A stretch of DNA of 64,000 nucleotides, from positions 15,495,962 through 15,559,961 of the forward strand of contig CM077826.1 of NCBI GenBank assembly GCA_039720395.1, read 5' to 3'. Under the pieces are notes generated by a model. The model worked only from the letters and a program-made list of their open reading frames with translations, did not search any database and was not told the origin of the DNA. The DNA is from Liquidambar formosana. Its lineage: Eukaryota > Streptophyta > Magnoliopsida > Saxifragales > Altingiaceae. Positions within the stretch are counted from its first letter, which is position 1. Each line of letters begins with the position of its first letter. Of the stretch, positions 11,480 to 23,291 are shown one piece after another. The translations under genes were made by a program, and so were the position numbers.

Positions 11480-11664
11480 AGAGGGATCATTAGCTGAACC
11501 CACCACTTCAATTTGCTTTGGATATATATATATGTTAGAGGGATCATTAGCCGCACCCATAGCCGCACCCACCACTTCCATTTGCTTTGGATATATATAT
11601 AAGTATAGAGGAATCATTAGCTGCACCTACCACTGGCATCTGCTTTGGTTATATTTATATGTAT
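11480..11664 (+). repeat. Triple degenerate repeat in LTR B U3
   Basis: Three units of about 57-70 bp starting near 11480, 11537 and 11607, each beginning agagg(g/a)atcattagc, continuing through a ccaccactt-like block and ctttggatat, and ending in an AT run; a partial fourth start is at 11665. The position just before a purine-rich transcribed-looking region suits repeated promoter or enhancer modules (inference). Copy 2 carries the same array at about 48917-49101. Confidence 0.75.
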
Positions 11665-11819
11665 AGAGGGATCGAGACAGAGAGTTAGAGAAAGAGCAAC
11701 AGAGAGAGAGAAATTGAGGAAGAACAGAGGAGAAAAAAACAGAGTGGTCTGGTAGAGGTTTTTGGCTGAGTTCGTGGAGCTCTCTTAGTGAGGTAAAATC
11801 CTCACCTCATCTATCGTTG

Positions 11820-11824
<5 letters not shown>

Positions 11825-11867
<43 letters not shown>
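11825..11867. repeat. (AT)n run in LTR B
   Basis: About 43 bp of AT repeats, the longest simple repeat in the first half. Comparable runs in the A LTRs are at 2768-2801 and 4327-4363, and in copy 2 near 49259-49302. Confidence 0.85.
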
Positions 11868-11871
<4 letters not shown>

Positions 11872-14071
11872 TCACGTACTGTGTATATATATATATGTAT
11901 ATGCAATTTTATTTTCTTATGTTATTCTTAGAAAGGATGATCATATTTTATGTTTTTGGGACCAAGGAACACCATGGTAGTGTCAAATTTTAGAGAAATT
12001 GACTGTAGGTTGAAGTTTTAGAAATTTTAGAATTTTGGATCATGAAAACCCGAAACTTTAGGCTTAAAAACGAATATGATTTTATAAGATTCTGAATGAA
12101 CAATTTATAGTCGCACGTAGTACTCTGCATGAGCTTCGATTCGACACTTGAATCACTGAAAACGGTTAAGAAACAAGGGAGATATTAATCGTCGAAGTTG
12201 GCCCGTTGAACACACGGTGTAACCCGGTTACACAATTCAACCCGCGGGAGGTTGAAGATGACCCCATAGGTCTATGATCCTGTGTGGGTGCATCTGTGTA
12301 CCTTACCGTGTTCTCACGCATTTAAAAGTCATACGATAATCATATGAACCCCAAATTTGACCGTTGGACTCGTCTTGGAAGGTCCTACCATGTAGGACCC
12401 TTAGTTTATCATTTTGACCAAGTTTGACTGTAGTTTGACTTTTTGGCCAAATTAATATTTATTAAAAATTCCAGAAAATATCAGAAAATTCCAAAAATTA
12501 CAGAAAATTCCCAGAAATTATAGAGAGTGTTTTAAAAATTATTTTGATGATTTTGGGACCATAGTTTACTGTTAGAAGGCCAATAGTAATTTTTGAGTGT
12601 GTTATATTTATTTTGAAATTTACCTAAAGATTTCGTATGCATAATTATCAGATTTTATCGGTCCTCGGGAGGACCCTAGGGAGCATTAACGCTGCATTCG
12701 CATTGTCAGTGTCTATCACGTGGTTTTGGGTTGGTATTGCTCGCAATTGAGGTAGGAAATGTGGCTTCTTTACATTTAATATAGTGTTGTTCTATAAATG
12801 TGATTTTAAATGCTTTAATGATATTTTTGGATTTTCCCACTGATTTATAACTAAATATTTTTATTACTTGTTCAAAATTTAGGGAATCCTTCAATATATC
12901 ATTTGATATGACTGTTTTATATTGTTCCTTAAAGATACATGGTTATATACTCGTTTAAATGTTATTGTGAAATATCTATTAAATGTGTGGAATTTTCATG
13001 ATACTTGGATCTTGGAAAAATGCTTTATAAATGTTGTTTACTTGGAAATGCTTTAGAAATGTTACTGAAATTCTAGAAATTTATCAAACATGTTTATGGA
13101 TACTTTTGGACACTCGGATATTTATTTGAATGATGGAAAATGTTTTGGATATATGGACCTTGGGTCTTGGTATGCATCAAACGGGTGGGGGCATCACAAT
13201 GAAGTGGTGTCCTGCGTTGAGAATACTCCGCGAATAGCAAGCAGGGTAAAGTGCCCTTGGGTGAAAGACCCTGAAACCCTCGAGGAAGAACGCCGCGTAG
13301 GTGTTGGTTATTTTCGTGCTTGGCTGAGCCGGGGGTTGACGTGACGACGTAACCTGTGATTAGCGACGGTTGATGCATGGTTTGATCCCATAGTCTTGGG
13401 AATTGGAGATACTATGAGAATTTTAGGAAATTAACTCAAAACCCACATAAAGTATTGATTTGTGACTGATATTTGATTTTGAGTTATTAAATAATTTTAA
13501 ATTCATATACCATGTATCTGCATATATATTAATTGTATAGAATCCACACATATTTCCTATTGGGCTTTGCAGCTCATCCTATTATTATTTCAGATGATCA
13601 GGTGATGAGTGAGGGTTTGCCGATGGCGGATGCCTAGTGGCATAATCTGAGGTTGGAACTTGAAGGTGGCATACTAACATAGTCATGGATGAGGATAGAT
13701 GCACGTGCATTACATAGAGACTATGTTATTTTGATGTATGGACATTTCTATTATTATTATTGTTATTACCATTATTACTTAATGAACCTTGAATAGTTTG
13801 AATCCAACCTATGTGCCAGGGATGTTGGCATTATTTTGGGACCATATATTATTATGGGCATGATGTGTGAGCATAACATTTCATATTAATTATTTGTGTA
13901 TTATTGATGAGCTGGCACCATTATTATTAAAAATATTTATAAAAAAAAAAAAAAAAATACACGTGGATTTGACTAAGTCTTCCGCAACTTTTATACTCTG
14001 ACTTATCCACGTGTACACCTTTTTACTTTGACTTTTATCCACGTGTCGACTCTTCGAGTCGGGGCGTGACA

Positions 14072-14076
14072 GTACA
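14072..14076. repeat. Right target-site duplication GTACA
   Basis: Second copy of the pentamer at 2610-2614, directly after the CA end of LTR B; continues into PG exon 7. Confidence 0.92.
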
Positions 14077-14740
14077 CGTACAAGATTGTATTTTTGATGG
14101 AACTCAGAATGGAGTGAGGATCAAAACATGGCAGGTAATGAAGCTGATTAAAGACAATTACCATATGATTTATGCAAATTTGTTCCCAATTAATCCAAGT
14201 AATCTTTTATTTTTTATTTTTTATTTTTTTTGTGGGTTTTCTTATTGTGTAGGGTGGATCTGGCTATGCCAGACACATCTCCTTCCAGGGAATTACCCTC
14301 CTTAATTCAGATAACCCCATCATCATTGATCAGTTTTACACTGACGACCAAACTTTCTCAAGCAGGGTAAGGACAATGAATTTCTTCGAAATTTAAAGGC
14401 ACCAAATTTTATAAAAAAACTCATGTTTCTTTGTCACCCTACGGATTAATAGCAAGGGTGGCAAATGGTGCATGCCTACTCTCAAATGGGACTAAGGTTA
14501 GATTCAAGAGCCATATCAAATTGGCTCACTCTAAAGCCTGAAATGAAATTTGGCCAAGATCAAGCTTGCTTTCTCACGGCTGGTCGCAACATAGAATACA
14601 ATATCATACACATATATAAATATTATTATAATAAAATATTGTATTTATAATATTTATATTTTAAGGCTATATAAGTGTGGTCAGCTCAGCCAATTCTATG
14701 GAATACCCTAACAAATAATTGGATACCATACCTATAAAGT

Positions 14741-14895
14741 TACTTAAAATAGTAAGTTGATCACTTGAAATGATAAGTTAATCACTTCAAATGGTAAGTG
14801 GTTATTAAATGGTAAGTGGATCATTTTAGACCATTTCAAATGGTAATTGAGCCACTTCAAATAATAAATAAGTCACTTCAAATGATAGGTGGATA
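14741..14895. repeat. Degenerate short tandem repeat in PG intron 8
   Basis: Several imperfect units of about 20 bp based on cacttcaaatggtaagt(gg). It sits in the intron 14367-15373, which otherwise shows only AT-rich sequence. The same array is in copy 2 near 52182-52332. Confidence 0.6.
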
Positions 14896-15604
14896 TGGTA
14901 CTTTAAAAATCTTTTGGGTACCATAAAATCACCTAAGAAACAAATATACTCATCCAAACATTACATTTCTCCTATGTGCATCCAACACCAACATACCTAC
15001 TTTTGCCTTTTTCTTCTTCCATTATTCTTCACTTTTTTTTTTCTTTTTAGTCCTATTACTTTGTGAATAAACTCATATAGGATTTTCAAAAATGATACAA
15101 ATGAATGCATTTTGAATATTATATGTGATCAATGCTACGTGATATAACCTAATATACATACAAATATAAATATTTTATTAATGTCATATTTTCGCTGTAT
15201 TTTAAATTTTGAGAATTTACTGACTCAATACATTACATTACAGTACCATATTGTAGAATAAATCAAACACAAGACTTTCTCCCTCATAAGAGGGAAATAA
15301 TGCCATTATGCTATAAGACCACCAAACTATTATTTATTTGTGCACATACTAACATGTTCTCATGATATTGAAGAAATCGGCGGTTCAAATCAGCCAGATT
15401 ACGTACACGAACGTGCACGGGACATCGGCCGTGGACCAAGCCGTTACTTTTAACTGCAGTCGAACCATTGGCTGCACCAACCTTTTTTTGGATCAAATCA
15501 ACATAACCTCGGCAGTCCCAGGAGAGCCCACTTCTGCTTTCTGCTCCAATGCCCATGGAAGAGCTGGAGTTTCAATCCCACCTCTAGGTTGCCTATTGAA
15601 ATAG

Positions 15605-16979
15605 TTTGCATGGTCAATGCATCATTATCTCTCTTGCCATGGTTTTAATAAGAATGGGAACGCGATGCTTTTGGGTTTAAGATTTTGGTTTACATGCGCA
15701 CAAAATCTTTAAATCGATGGATCATATTTAGTTTTTCTGTTCCAATTTGTTTGTCTACAATTTCTATTTGGAGATGTTTCAAAATGTTTGTTTATGTTCA
15801 TAATTATTTCTTTTCCTGAAAGACCCTATATAATATTTTTCACAACAAGTAACATTGTTTTACGAGAGGGTAAAATAAGAAAATTAAATAAATTGAATGA
15901 CACGGTAACAATTTAAATGCATTACCTAAATATTTGTATTTGTTCAAAATAGGGCAAACAAGGTGAGATATTAGAAGTTGTACATATAAGACTGTTGAAT
16001 AAGACAAGAGGATAATATAAAGGAACAATGAAGGTCAATTGAGAATCAATAATGCAATCCTTGCATTAAGTGGGCTTCCCCGGCCCATTGTTGGATCTTG
16101 GGTCTCATACCCAACTCAACTTTTACAAAACCTGATAAATCCAATTCTTCAAATAAACCAATGTTGAAACCAAACAATAACAGGGAAAAAAAAAGGGAAA
16201 AAGAAAAGAAAAGAAATAAAAAAAGGATTCTATTCCATGGTATGTCTACTGGCTAGGTCTTATTGGTCATTTAAATGAGAATTAAATAATTATTGTGTAT
16301 TTTATACTATATTAAAGGTGCAAATTTATCATTTGGAATGGGAAATTCAAAAGACCGATTTGAATGATTTGAATGAGAGTCATCATTATAAATGAAAGTT
16401 ACATTTCATGAATTTCTAGAATTAATCTAATAAGGTCTACTATAGTTATCTCCAGTACTTTTAAATAGCCCCACTTTCAAAACTTGTGCAAGGACAATGC
16501 TGCACATTTGGGCCAATAATAAATTTTGACAACCCATTTTAATGAATGTAGTGGAAATAAAATGCCCCAGACACACATTGCCTAAAATATTTCGTGTCAT
16601 TAATTTTTGCAATTTTGAAAACAGAAAACAATTTCAAACAAACATTAACACAAAGCACCCCACTGTAGGGTTTTTTTTTTTTATTGTAAGGCATTTTATG
16701 ATTATTGGATCATTTAATTTGTAACAAATAAAAAACAAAAATCGTTAGGATTACCAAATCTTATAGGGTATGAAAGAAAATCCTACGAGGATTGAAACAA
16801 CCTCTAGCGGGAAAGGTACCAAACTTAACAACCAAAACACACAAGGGTCGCTCATTGCCCCGTTAACCACGCGGGCAAAACACGGCCCCCTGAACGACAC
16901 AGGCCCCCTCTCTCTATTTCTTCCCGGTGTTACATAGCAGCCATAGCCGCTGGCATAGAGGGAACTCTTCCACACGGGG
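15605..16979. other. Intergenic region between PG and RBL
   Basis: AT-rich, with A-rich and T-rich runs (about 16180-16225 and 16669-16682). It must hold the PG 3' end and the RBL promoter. I see no reliable TATA box position and no coding sequence. Minus-strand open frames over 16751-17011 are shadows of the RBL 5' end. Confidence 0.6.
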
Positions 16980-19900
16980 ATGTCAAAGAGTTCTCCTTTG
17001 CCATCGGACATCGAGTCAGCAGGGTCTTACATGGCGGCTGGACCACCATCGCCACCATGCAACCTATATTTTTCCCCGCCTCCTCGCAAGTCGTGGTTCC
17101 CATTGCTCGTGCAGATCATCTTTTGGGCAAACATCGCAATGTTTGTGCTCACCATGAGAGAGAATAATTGCCCAGAGAGAATAGGTGCCGATAGCTGTGT
17201 TTTCTATGCTTATTTGGGCAGGTATTCCTTCCAGCCGCTTAATGAGAACCCGCTATATGGCCCTTCCCTCGCCACGTAAGAGCCCCTTTCTCTCCTTTTG
17301 ATCTTTTTTTTCTTAATTTTTTTACTTCTTCTATCCTCTTCCTAATTGGGTTCATATCAGTTTTGTTGTTTTAAGGACATGGGTATTTTTCTTAAAATTC
17401 TTTTGCTTCTTTCTCTGGTTCTTCATATTGAAAAAATGCGTGGGTATTATGGGCTTATTTGAAATTTGACAAGAATGTTTATTTATTTTTTATTTGAAAT
17501 GCTCACTCAAATAGACAGATTTTTTTATATATACATTTTTAGCTCGTTTTTTCTATTCTTTTTTTTATTATTATTTTATTATTTTGGTTCTTTTAAGAAG
17601 AGAAAATTAGAATCAATTATAAATTATATTTGATAACTTACTAAGTGAAATGAAATTTGGAAAGTGCATATATTCTATGTTGCTTGAGCTTAATTTATAA
17701 TGCATTAGTTCTGTGACTTGAAAATGGGAGTAGTTAGTAAACATGTAATGTGGACCATCATGAAATAAAAATTGGTACCTACCTAATGGTTATGTTTATT
17801 GGTAAATACGTAATAACTGTGCGATTTGAGAGGGTAAAAATGTAAAATAGTAATGGACTCGGTTGTTCTGATTTCCACTAGCCTACCTGAGCCCATTATT
17901 AATAATCTTTTTTATGGTAGTTTTTTTATTTTCTCATCAAAGACTAAGCAATCCTGTTTTCCATTCTCAATCACAAGCCATCATCTCTTATCATCCAATG
18001 CTCAATCTAATTTGTGAACCTATGAGAGTGGAATCATACAACAGCCTTCTGCAATGGGCTTATATGAGTTAATGCACATTATTATCCCATAAGATCAGTT
18101 TTGTCCACCTATAAGACTGAAACCATAAAATGGCTATCTGATTGAAAGATGGGAACGGCTATTGCAACCCCCCATTCCTATAAGCCCACCCCCCATCCTT
18201 TAGGTTTTTAAGATTTTATGCAAAATATAAAAAAATTTTATGAAAACCGGCCGTGATGTCCACTAGAAAACATCATTTTGAACAACTTTGCAGAAGAAAG
18301 TTTTTCCAAAACTTATCGTTTAAGTAGACTTTTTGGCAAAAAATGGAATAAAGGCTATAAATGGTTAAAAGTATATTTAAACGATAGATTTTGGAAAAAC
18401 TTTCTTCTACAAAGTTGTTCAAAATGATGTTTTCTAGTGGACATCACGGCCGGTTTCATAAAAACTTTTTATATTTTGCATAAAACCTTAAAAACCTAAA
18501 GGATGGGGGGTGGGCTTATAGGAATGGGGGGTTGCAATAGCCGTTCCCTTGAAAGATATTGCACCGCTGACAAGCCCATTAGTTCATCTTGACTTCCTTT
18601 GTAATTGTTCAGGAGTACTGACCAACATCTACATTCCCTCCATCTCTATGTTACCTCCACCCTAGGTCAGTTGATTTTATCCATGTATATCTGGTGACAG
18701 ATGAACCGACCAATAAATTGTCAATGAAAGTGACTCTGAATTTTACATTTCCTCCTATCAGGTATATAAAAGTTTGCCCTGGATTCTTATTTATTTGATC
18801 CCCTTAGCTGGACTCTTCATCCCTACTATGGTTGAGATTTTATGCTTCTTCTGTTGGGACATTGAGGCTGGAGTTTTCTATATGTTAAACTGAGAGCTAA
18901 GATGGAAGTTGCTTATGATTTTCAGAGTGAAAACTTTGCCCAATGAATCCATGGTTATCAGTTTTCCATTTTCAAAGTTTAATTTTTCCCACCTTTAATC
19001 ACCACATTTTGCAACCCTGTTTCCTAATATTTTATTCCATAATTTTTTTTGTTAGTCTTTCTTCCTGGTCACATCAATTATGTCTACTTGATCAAGGTTG
19101 AAAGCCCTTTGCTTCTTTTTGAATTAAGGTCATGAATAACTTCCTAGCAAAAAGAAAAATTTCATGAATAACTTCTTTGCAATGTTTCAAAATGTGAAAG
19201 AAATGGAACAAGGCATGAGCCGTAAGTCTCGATGCTTCCTTGAGGCTTACCCTAGTGGCTCAGGAAAAATGACAGAAAGATTGAGATTGATAACATAATG
19301 GAAGTAATATGCATGCTAAGAATTACATTGATAAGCTATCTCTGTAAGAATTTTTAAAGTTCCAAATATACTAAATATAAGAATGAAATGGTAGCTATAA
19401 CAATTAAAAACTAAAAACTAAGAAATATGAGTAATATAAGATTGTTGTAGGTACAACGTTGTTTTCAGTTGAGATAGAAATTCACGATGCATACTTTAAG
19501 ACATGAGTTCCACACCCCTTGAGTCTAATCCACAACTCTTCACAAGCATTGCACCTAATTCATCTTGCTCTTGCCAAATGGGCCCGTGTCCAGCTCATGG
19601 ACATCATAAATGGGGAAGAGCAACCCAGTAGTCCAAACATCGCGATACCGCGGTTCCAGCCGAGAGCCCATGCAACTGGCACATTATTGCTTGGAGAGTT
19701 TCACCAACGATTGTCAGCCATCAACTTCGATATCACTTGTTGGGGAGATAGGAAAGTCTAAAATCCGACACAACAAGCCCAATATAAAAGTCTGAAACTC
19801 ATATCCGCACTAAAGGCCTAAACATGTCCAACAAAATTGAACTATTAAGAAAAGTAGTTTTTGCATAAAGTTGTACTTTGAGCAACGAAGCACACATGCT

Positions 19901-21030
19901 TCAGTTGAGTTAATAATTCCCACCATCTTACTTTCTGCAGGCTGGAAGATCTGGGTGGCCTTGACCGCAAGCGAGTGGTGAATAATGGTGAAGGATGGCG
20001 GCTGTGGTTTTGCATATGGCTTCATGCTGGAGCTATCCATTTACTTGCAAATATGTTCAGCCTTCTATTTATAGGAATCCGTCTTGAAAGTGAATTTGGA
20101 TTTTGTAAGACCCTAATTAATACCTAAATATGAAATCGAAGCATTTATATGATCAATTTTAACTAGTTTTTAACTATTTGGATTGGCAGTGAGAATAGGA
20201 CCCTTGTACTTGCTTTCTGGTTTCGGTGGAAGCTTGTTGTCTGCCCTTCATCTTAGGTCAAGCATATCAGTCGGTGCATCAGGTGCACTTTTTGGATTGT
20301 TAGGAGCCATGCTTTCTGAGCTCATTACAAACTGGACAATCTATACAGAGAAGGTACCCAGGCTGTTATAATACTCCATGTTTTTATTTATTTTCTTTTC
20401 TACTCTTGACAATCAAACAAAGACTTTGTTGTTGAGTTCATTGGGAAAGAATCATCCTATTTTACCAACATGTGATACATCATATAAGTTTTATGTTCTG
20501 CTTCCAGATTTATTACTCTCTCTTTTTCTCGGTGGGTAAAATGTGACAGATTGCAGTTCTTTTTCATTTTATCTAATTAATCATTATGCTGCCTATACAG
20601 GTTCTAACTTTTGTCTATTCAGTGTGCAGCACTTTGCACCCTCTTGATCATCGCTGCCCTAAATATGGCAGTTGGAATCTTTCTCCCTCAAGTCGATAAT
20701 TCTGCTCATATTGGAGGATTTCTTTCAGGATTTCTTCTAGGATTCATCCTTCTAGTCCGTCCTCAATATGGTTATGTGAGCCGCAAGTACCTTCCCCAAG
20801 GATGTGATATCAAACACATGAAATCCAAGCACAAGTTCTCTCAATATCTGTTTTTGGTTACAGCTTTAGTCATCTTAATTATTGGGTAAATCCCTAAATT
20901 TTCCTTTCTTCTAATTACTACCTGAATGCTTTATAATTGAATTTCCCCAACCATAGCTTATTTTTGCCAATTTTTCAGATATGCAATCGGATTGGCTGAG
21001 CTATTCTACGGTCAGCAATTGGAAAACTGA
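16980..21030 (+). CDS. RBL: Rhomboid-like intramembrane serine protease (copy 1)
   Basis: Plant rhomboid protease of the RBL family, which cleaves substrates inside the membrane; Golgi or other endomembrane location is usual for this clade (family knowledge). Exons 16980-17275, 19941-20104, 20190-20353, 20623-20885 and 20979-21030; GT-AG introns, phases agree, 312 residues. A proline-rich cytosolic N-terminus is followed by a membrane segment ([19 protein letters not shown]), the HxxxxHxxxN signature (His127, His132, Asn136), the catalytic GASG motif (Ser184) and the catalytic His237 in AHIGGF, then a last membrane segment near the C-terminus. Both catalytic residues are present, so activity is plausible. 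Start chosen at [12 protein letters not shown], the first ATG in the exon 1 frame. Which of RBL1-7 it matches was not determined. Intron 1 (2.67 kb) contains a Mutator-type MITE. Confidence 0.92.
18151..18548. mobile_element. Mutator-type MITE in RBL intron 1
   Basis: 398-bp element with long terminal inverted repeats: GGGAACGGCTATTGCAA on the left and its complement TTGCAATAGCCGTTCCC on the right, inverted similarity extending over about 170 bp per side. It is flanked by the 9-bp direct repeat ttgaaagat (18142-18150 and 18549-18557). Long inverted repeats and a 9-bp duplication are the Mutator/MULE signature. No transposase. Present at the orthologous place in copy 2 (55594-55994). The rest of the intron 17276-19940 is AT-rich with nothing else I can name. 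Confidence 0.88.
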
Positions 21031-23291
21031 TATTAATATGTATACATACATGTTTTTATGCATTTATACATAACTATTAAAGGTAGCTTCTAGTGCTTCC
21101 ACCTGTCATTTCCACGGAATTGGGAGTGAAGAATTGTCAGACAATTCTTCACTCCCAATTCCGTGGAAATGACAGGTGGAAGCACTAGAAGCTACCTTTA
21201 ATAGTTATTTATAAATGCCTACAAACATGTATGTATACATATTGATCTCTGTAGGTGTGTATAAGCATATGTATGTATCATTTCAGTTCTTAATGTTGTA
21301 AGCTTATGCTGTTCTTTCAAGGTATAAATTTCCTGTGGGTGTTGCCAAAGTGAAACGGAAAAAATAAAACCCCGAAAACGCAGAAGCATTTTTGGCTCAG
21401 AAGACAGTTTGACTTGCTAAACCTCAATCAAGCTAGCTCCATGTAATAGATATTTGTAAAATGCTTCCATGATTACTCTCCAATGCAATCAAAAGGACCA
21501 TGTGTGATAGAATTTAACCATATTTAAGTATCATTTATTCGTAATATGTAATATATATTTATCTACATGTATATCTTTGGTAGTAGTAGATTAAACCACA
21601 ACTTGAATTCGCTAATGAGGAATTGCTCCCTCCCCCTTTCCAGGGAGAAGTGGGATTTTTCTTTCACTTGCGCTTTTCCTTCTGATTACAAACTTAACTT
21701 ACGATACAAATGCACAATAATAGTACGATGACATGTCACTACAAGAGAATGACATCTCTTATTACTTAAACGAACATTGCGTTGGTTAAAAATGCAACCA
21801 TTACTGGACTTGTTTCAAATACAGGAGTTGAGCTGTTATTGGTGATGGCATCCCTGGATGCCTTCATCTTAGCAAACTATCATTGATAACAGCTCATCAA
21901 TTGCAAACAATTGTTAGCAAATCAATTGTAAACGAGTCACCAAGTAGAGCCACACCACAGTGCGCCACGTTTAACTGCCACTTATCATGACTATTGACAC
22001 ACGGTGTTGACTCTGACATTATATGACAAAGAACTAAAGAATGCACAGAAAGTCGTAGGATAATGTGTCAAGATAGGCAATTTACATGACCAAGATGAAA
22101 GCATTAAAAAAAAAACATTCAATTCAGAAGCCATTCAACTGAAATTAATGATTTTTGGTTAACTCAACTTTCAGTGAATATACACAATCAACCAAACAAT
22201 AATAACTGAGTGACATTTGTTCATCCTAAACAGATAACCACCATTCCAACCATTGCTTGACTAAGCTAGGTTAAGAGAACCCCTAAAAATGGCATGACGA
22301 TGGATATGGTCAGTGGGAATACGTTGAGAATGCCTGATGATTATTTGTAGTGATGTGAGAAATAAAGCAATATAATAAGTGCGAGGATGGAAACTTTCTA
22401 TTAGTATGATATATATATATATTAAAAAGGAAGTCTTGCCTCTTTCAGGAGGTGCATGGGTTTACAGAACAGCCAAATGAATCTAAAAGAGGAAGCTAGA
22501 AAACTTTATGCATGAGATGATATTTTTCAAATTATTTCCAAAGCAGTTGGAAGTGGAACATAATTGCGCACGCGCGCATGCGAGAGAGAGAGAGGAGACT
22601 ACTACTTCCAAAATAACTGATTTTGTCATTTTCAAGCTCTTATATTATATCATCAAGAAGTTGGTTTGGAAATGGATACAAAGAGGAAGATGCTTGATAA
22701 CAGAGGCAGGATTGAAGAAGAAAGCTGATTTTAGAGTGGGAAAGTTGAATTCTATGATTGATGCTTCTAGAATGTGATCTTCCTCAGCCATATGCAAGAA
22801 GATGAGGGAATTGCTAAATATTTTTATTTAGGCGGTAATACCGGAGAGATCTCTATTGCGGATGTATGGCTTGTTCTTGAGTTAATATCAGTGTTCAGAG
22901 ACACAAATTTGTAACTTGCAGTGGCTCTAGTGAACAAAGGTATTTCGAAACGAATATGGCCGGGTACAAAGAATGAGATCTTTTACTTGCTCTGCCTTGG
23001 CGAGAATATGGAGGAATGAAAAAAAATTACTTGGAATTCTACAACTATTTGGGATGACAATGGTTGAAACAGAATTTTAAAGTGCATGTTCTTCAATTTT
23101 CTCTATCTTCTTGGAACAAATTCTGAAAGTCATTAAGAAGCAAGTTATTATGCTGAGATATGTCAGTTAATAAATTTTACCCAATTATAATTTTATTTCA
23201 CCATAACAAAGTTTAGAAGACAAAATCAAGATCACTCGTTTCTGAACATTCCAATTTACATACATTGAAAGAGTGCTATTATAGGCTTACA
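21031..23291. other. Convergent 3' region between RBL and DCC (copy 1)
   Basis: RBL (+) and DCC (-) end toward each other here, so this must hold both 3' untranslated regions. It contains the large hairpin at 21035-21243. A short open frame at 22508-22777 is preserved between the copies but only because the DNA is nearly identical; it has no family similarity and contains a (GA)n stretch. Nothing else recognised. Confidence 0.55.
21035..21243. repeat. Near-perfect 103-bp inverted repeat (hairpin) after RBL stop codon
   Basis: Left arm 21035-21137 and right arm 21141-21243, separated by three bases (cag); I count about three mismatches near the outer third. The outermost 26 bp (aatatgtatacatacatg...) also form the ends of the shorter element at the same place in copy 2 (58453-58586), which lacks the inner palindrome. 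It begins five bases after the RBL stop codon, so it would lie in the 3' untranslated region and fold into a long RNA stem. Confidence 0.9.

Larger units (their letters stand above)
2615..14071 (+). mobile_element. Composite Ty3/Gypsy LTR retrotransposon inserted in PG exon 7
   Basis: An 11,457-bp insertion beginning TGTAATACCC and ending GGGGCGTGACA, flanked by GTACA on both sides, in the same orientation as the host gene. Order: LTR A (2615-3693), non-coding internal A (3694-4173), A LTR with a B patch (4174-5866), a 9-bp relic of an internal region (5867-5875), chimeric A-start/B-end LTR (5876-6523), primer-binding site, gag-pol, polypurine tract, LTR B (11450-14071). The left terminus belongs to family A and the right terminus to family B, yet a single target duplication encloses all. 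A segments match each other nearly perfectly, and the B end at 5941-6523 matches 13491-14071 except for one substitution I noticed and A-run length, so the event is recent. Lineage by chromodomain and terminal motifs: chromovirus, Tekay/Del-like. Confidence 0.9.
11450..14071 (+). repeat. 3' LTR of element B (complete)
   Basis: 2,622 bp from TGTGATGACCTGAAT to GAGTCGGGGCGTGACA. Contents in order: three degenerate U3 repeats (11480-11664), a GA-rich stretch (about 11670-11760), (AT)n at 11825-11867, a long AT-rich body, the segment 12608-12803 that recurs in the mosaic LTR, and the terminal 580 bp that recur at 5941-6523. Short repeated blocks near 13970-14050 contain ccacgtgt three times (G-box-like ACGTG cores). 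Small open frames such as 13090-13344 lack any family similarity I recognise. Confidence 0.9.
14072..15604 (+). pseudogene. Polygalacturonase gene, 3' part (copy 1)
   Basis: Remainder of the gene after the insertion: rest of exon 7 (14072-14134, the first five bases being the target duplication), exon 8 (14253-14366) and exon 9 (15374-15604, stop TAG). It carries motif IV, RIKTWQ, at the exon 7 end and GGSGYARHISF at the start of exon 8. Exon 7 measured without the element is 109 nt and keeps phase with exons 6 and 8, so the frame was intact before insertion. Visible coding total without the element is 1,182 nt (393 residues plus stop). No independent start codon or promoter is evident for this part. 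Confidence 0.88.

Noticed and set aside
13090..13344. Open frame of 84 codons in LTR B, also at 50523-50777
   Set aside because: Preserved only because the LTRs are nearly identical; no family similarity and no start context of note.
14741..14895. Repeats with regular spacing that could suggest a CRISPR-like array
   Set aside because: Units are degenerate, without unique spacers, and lie in an intron of a plant gene.
16751..17011. Minus-strand open frame over the RBL 5' end
   Set aside because: Shadow of RBL exon 1 and its leader; it repeats identically in copy 2 for that reason.
21035..21243. Hairpin as a transcription terminator or a microRNA precursor
   Set aside because: A terminator of this type is bacterial. 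As a microRNA gene the stem is too perfect and too recent; small-RNA data would be needed, so it is reported only as a structural finding.
22508..22777. Open frame of 89 codons between RBL and DCC, present in both copies
   Set aside because: Both copies are nearly identical DNA, so preservation means nothing; composition is intron-like with a (GA)n stretch.
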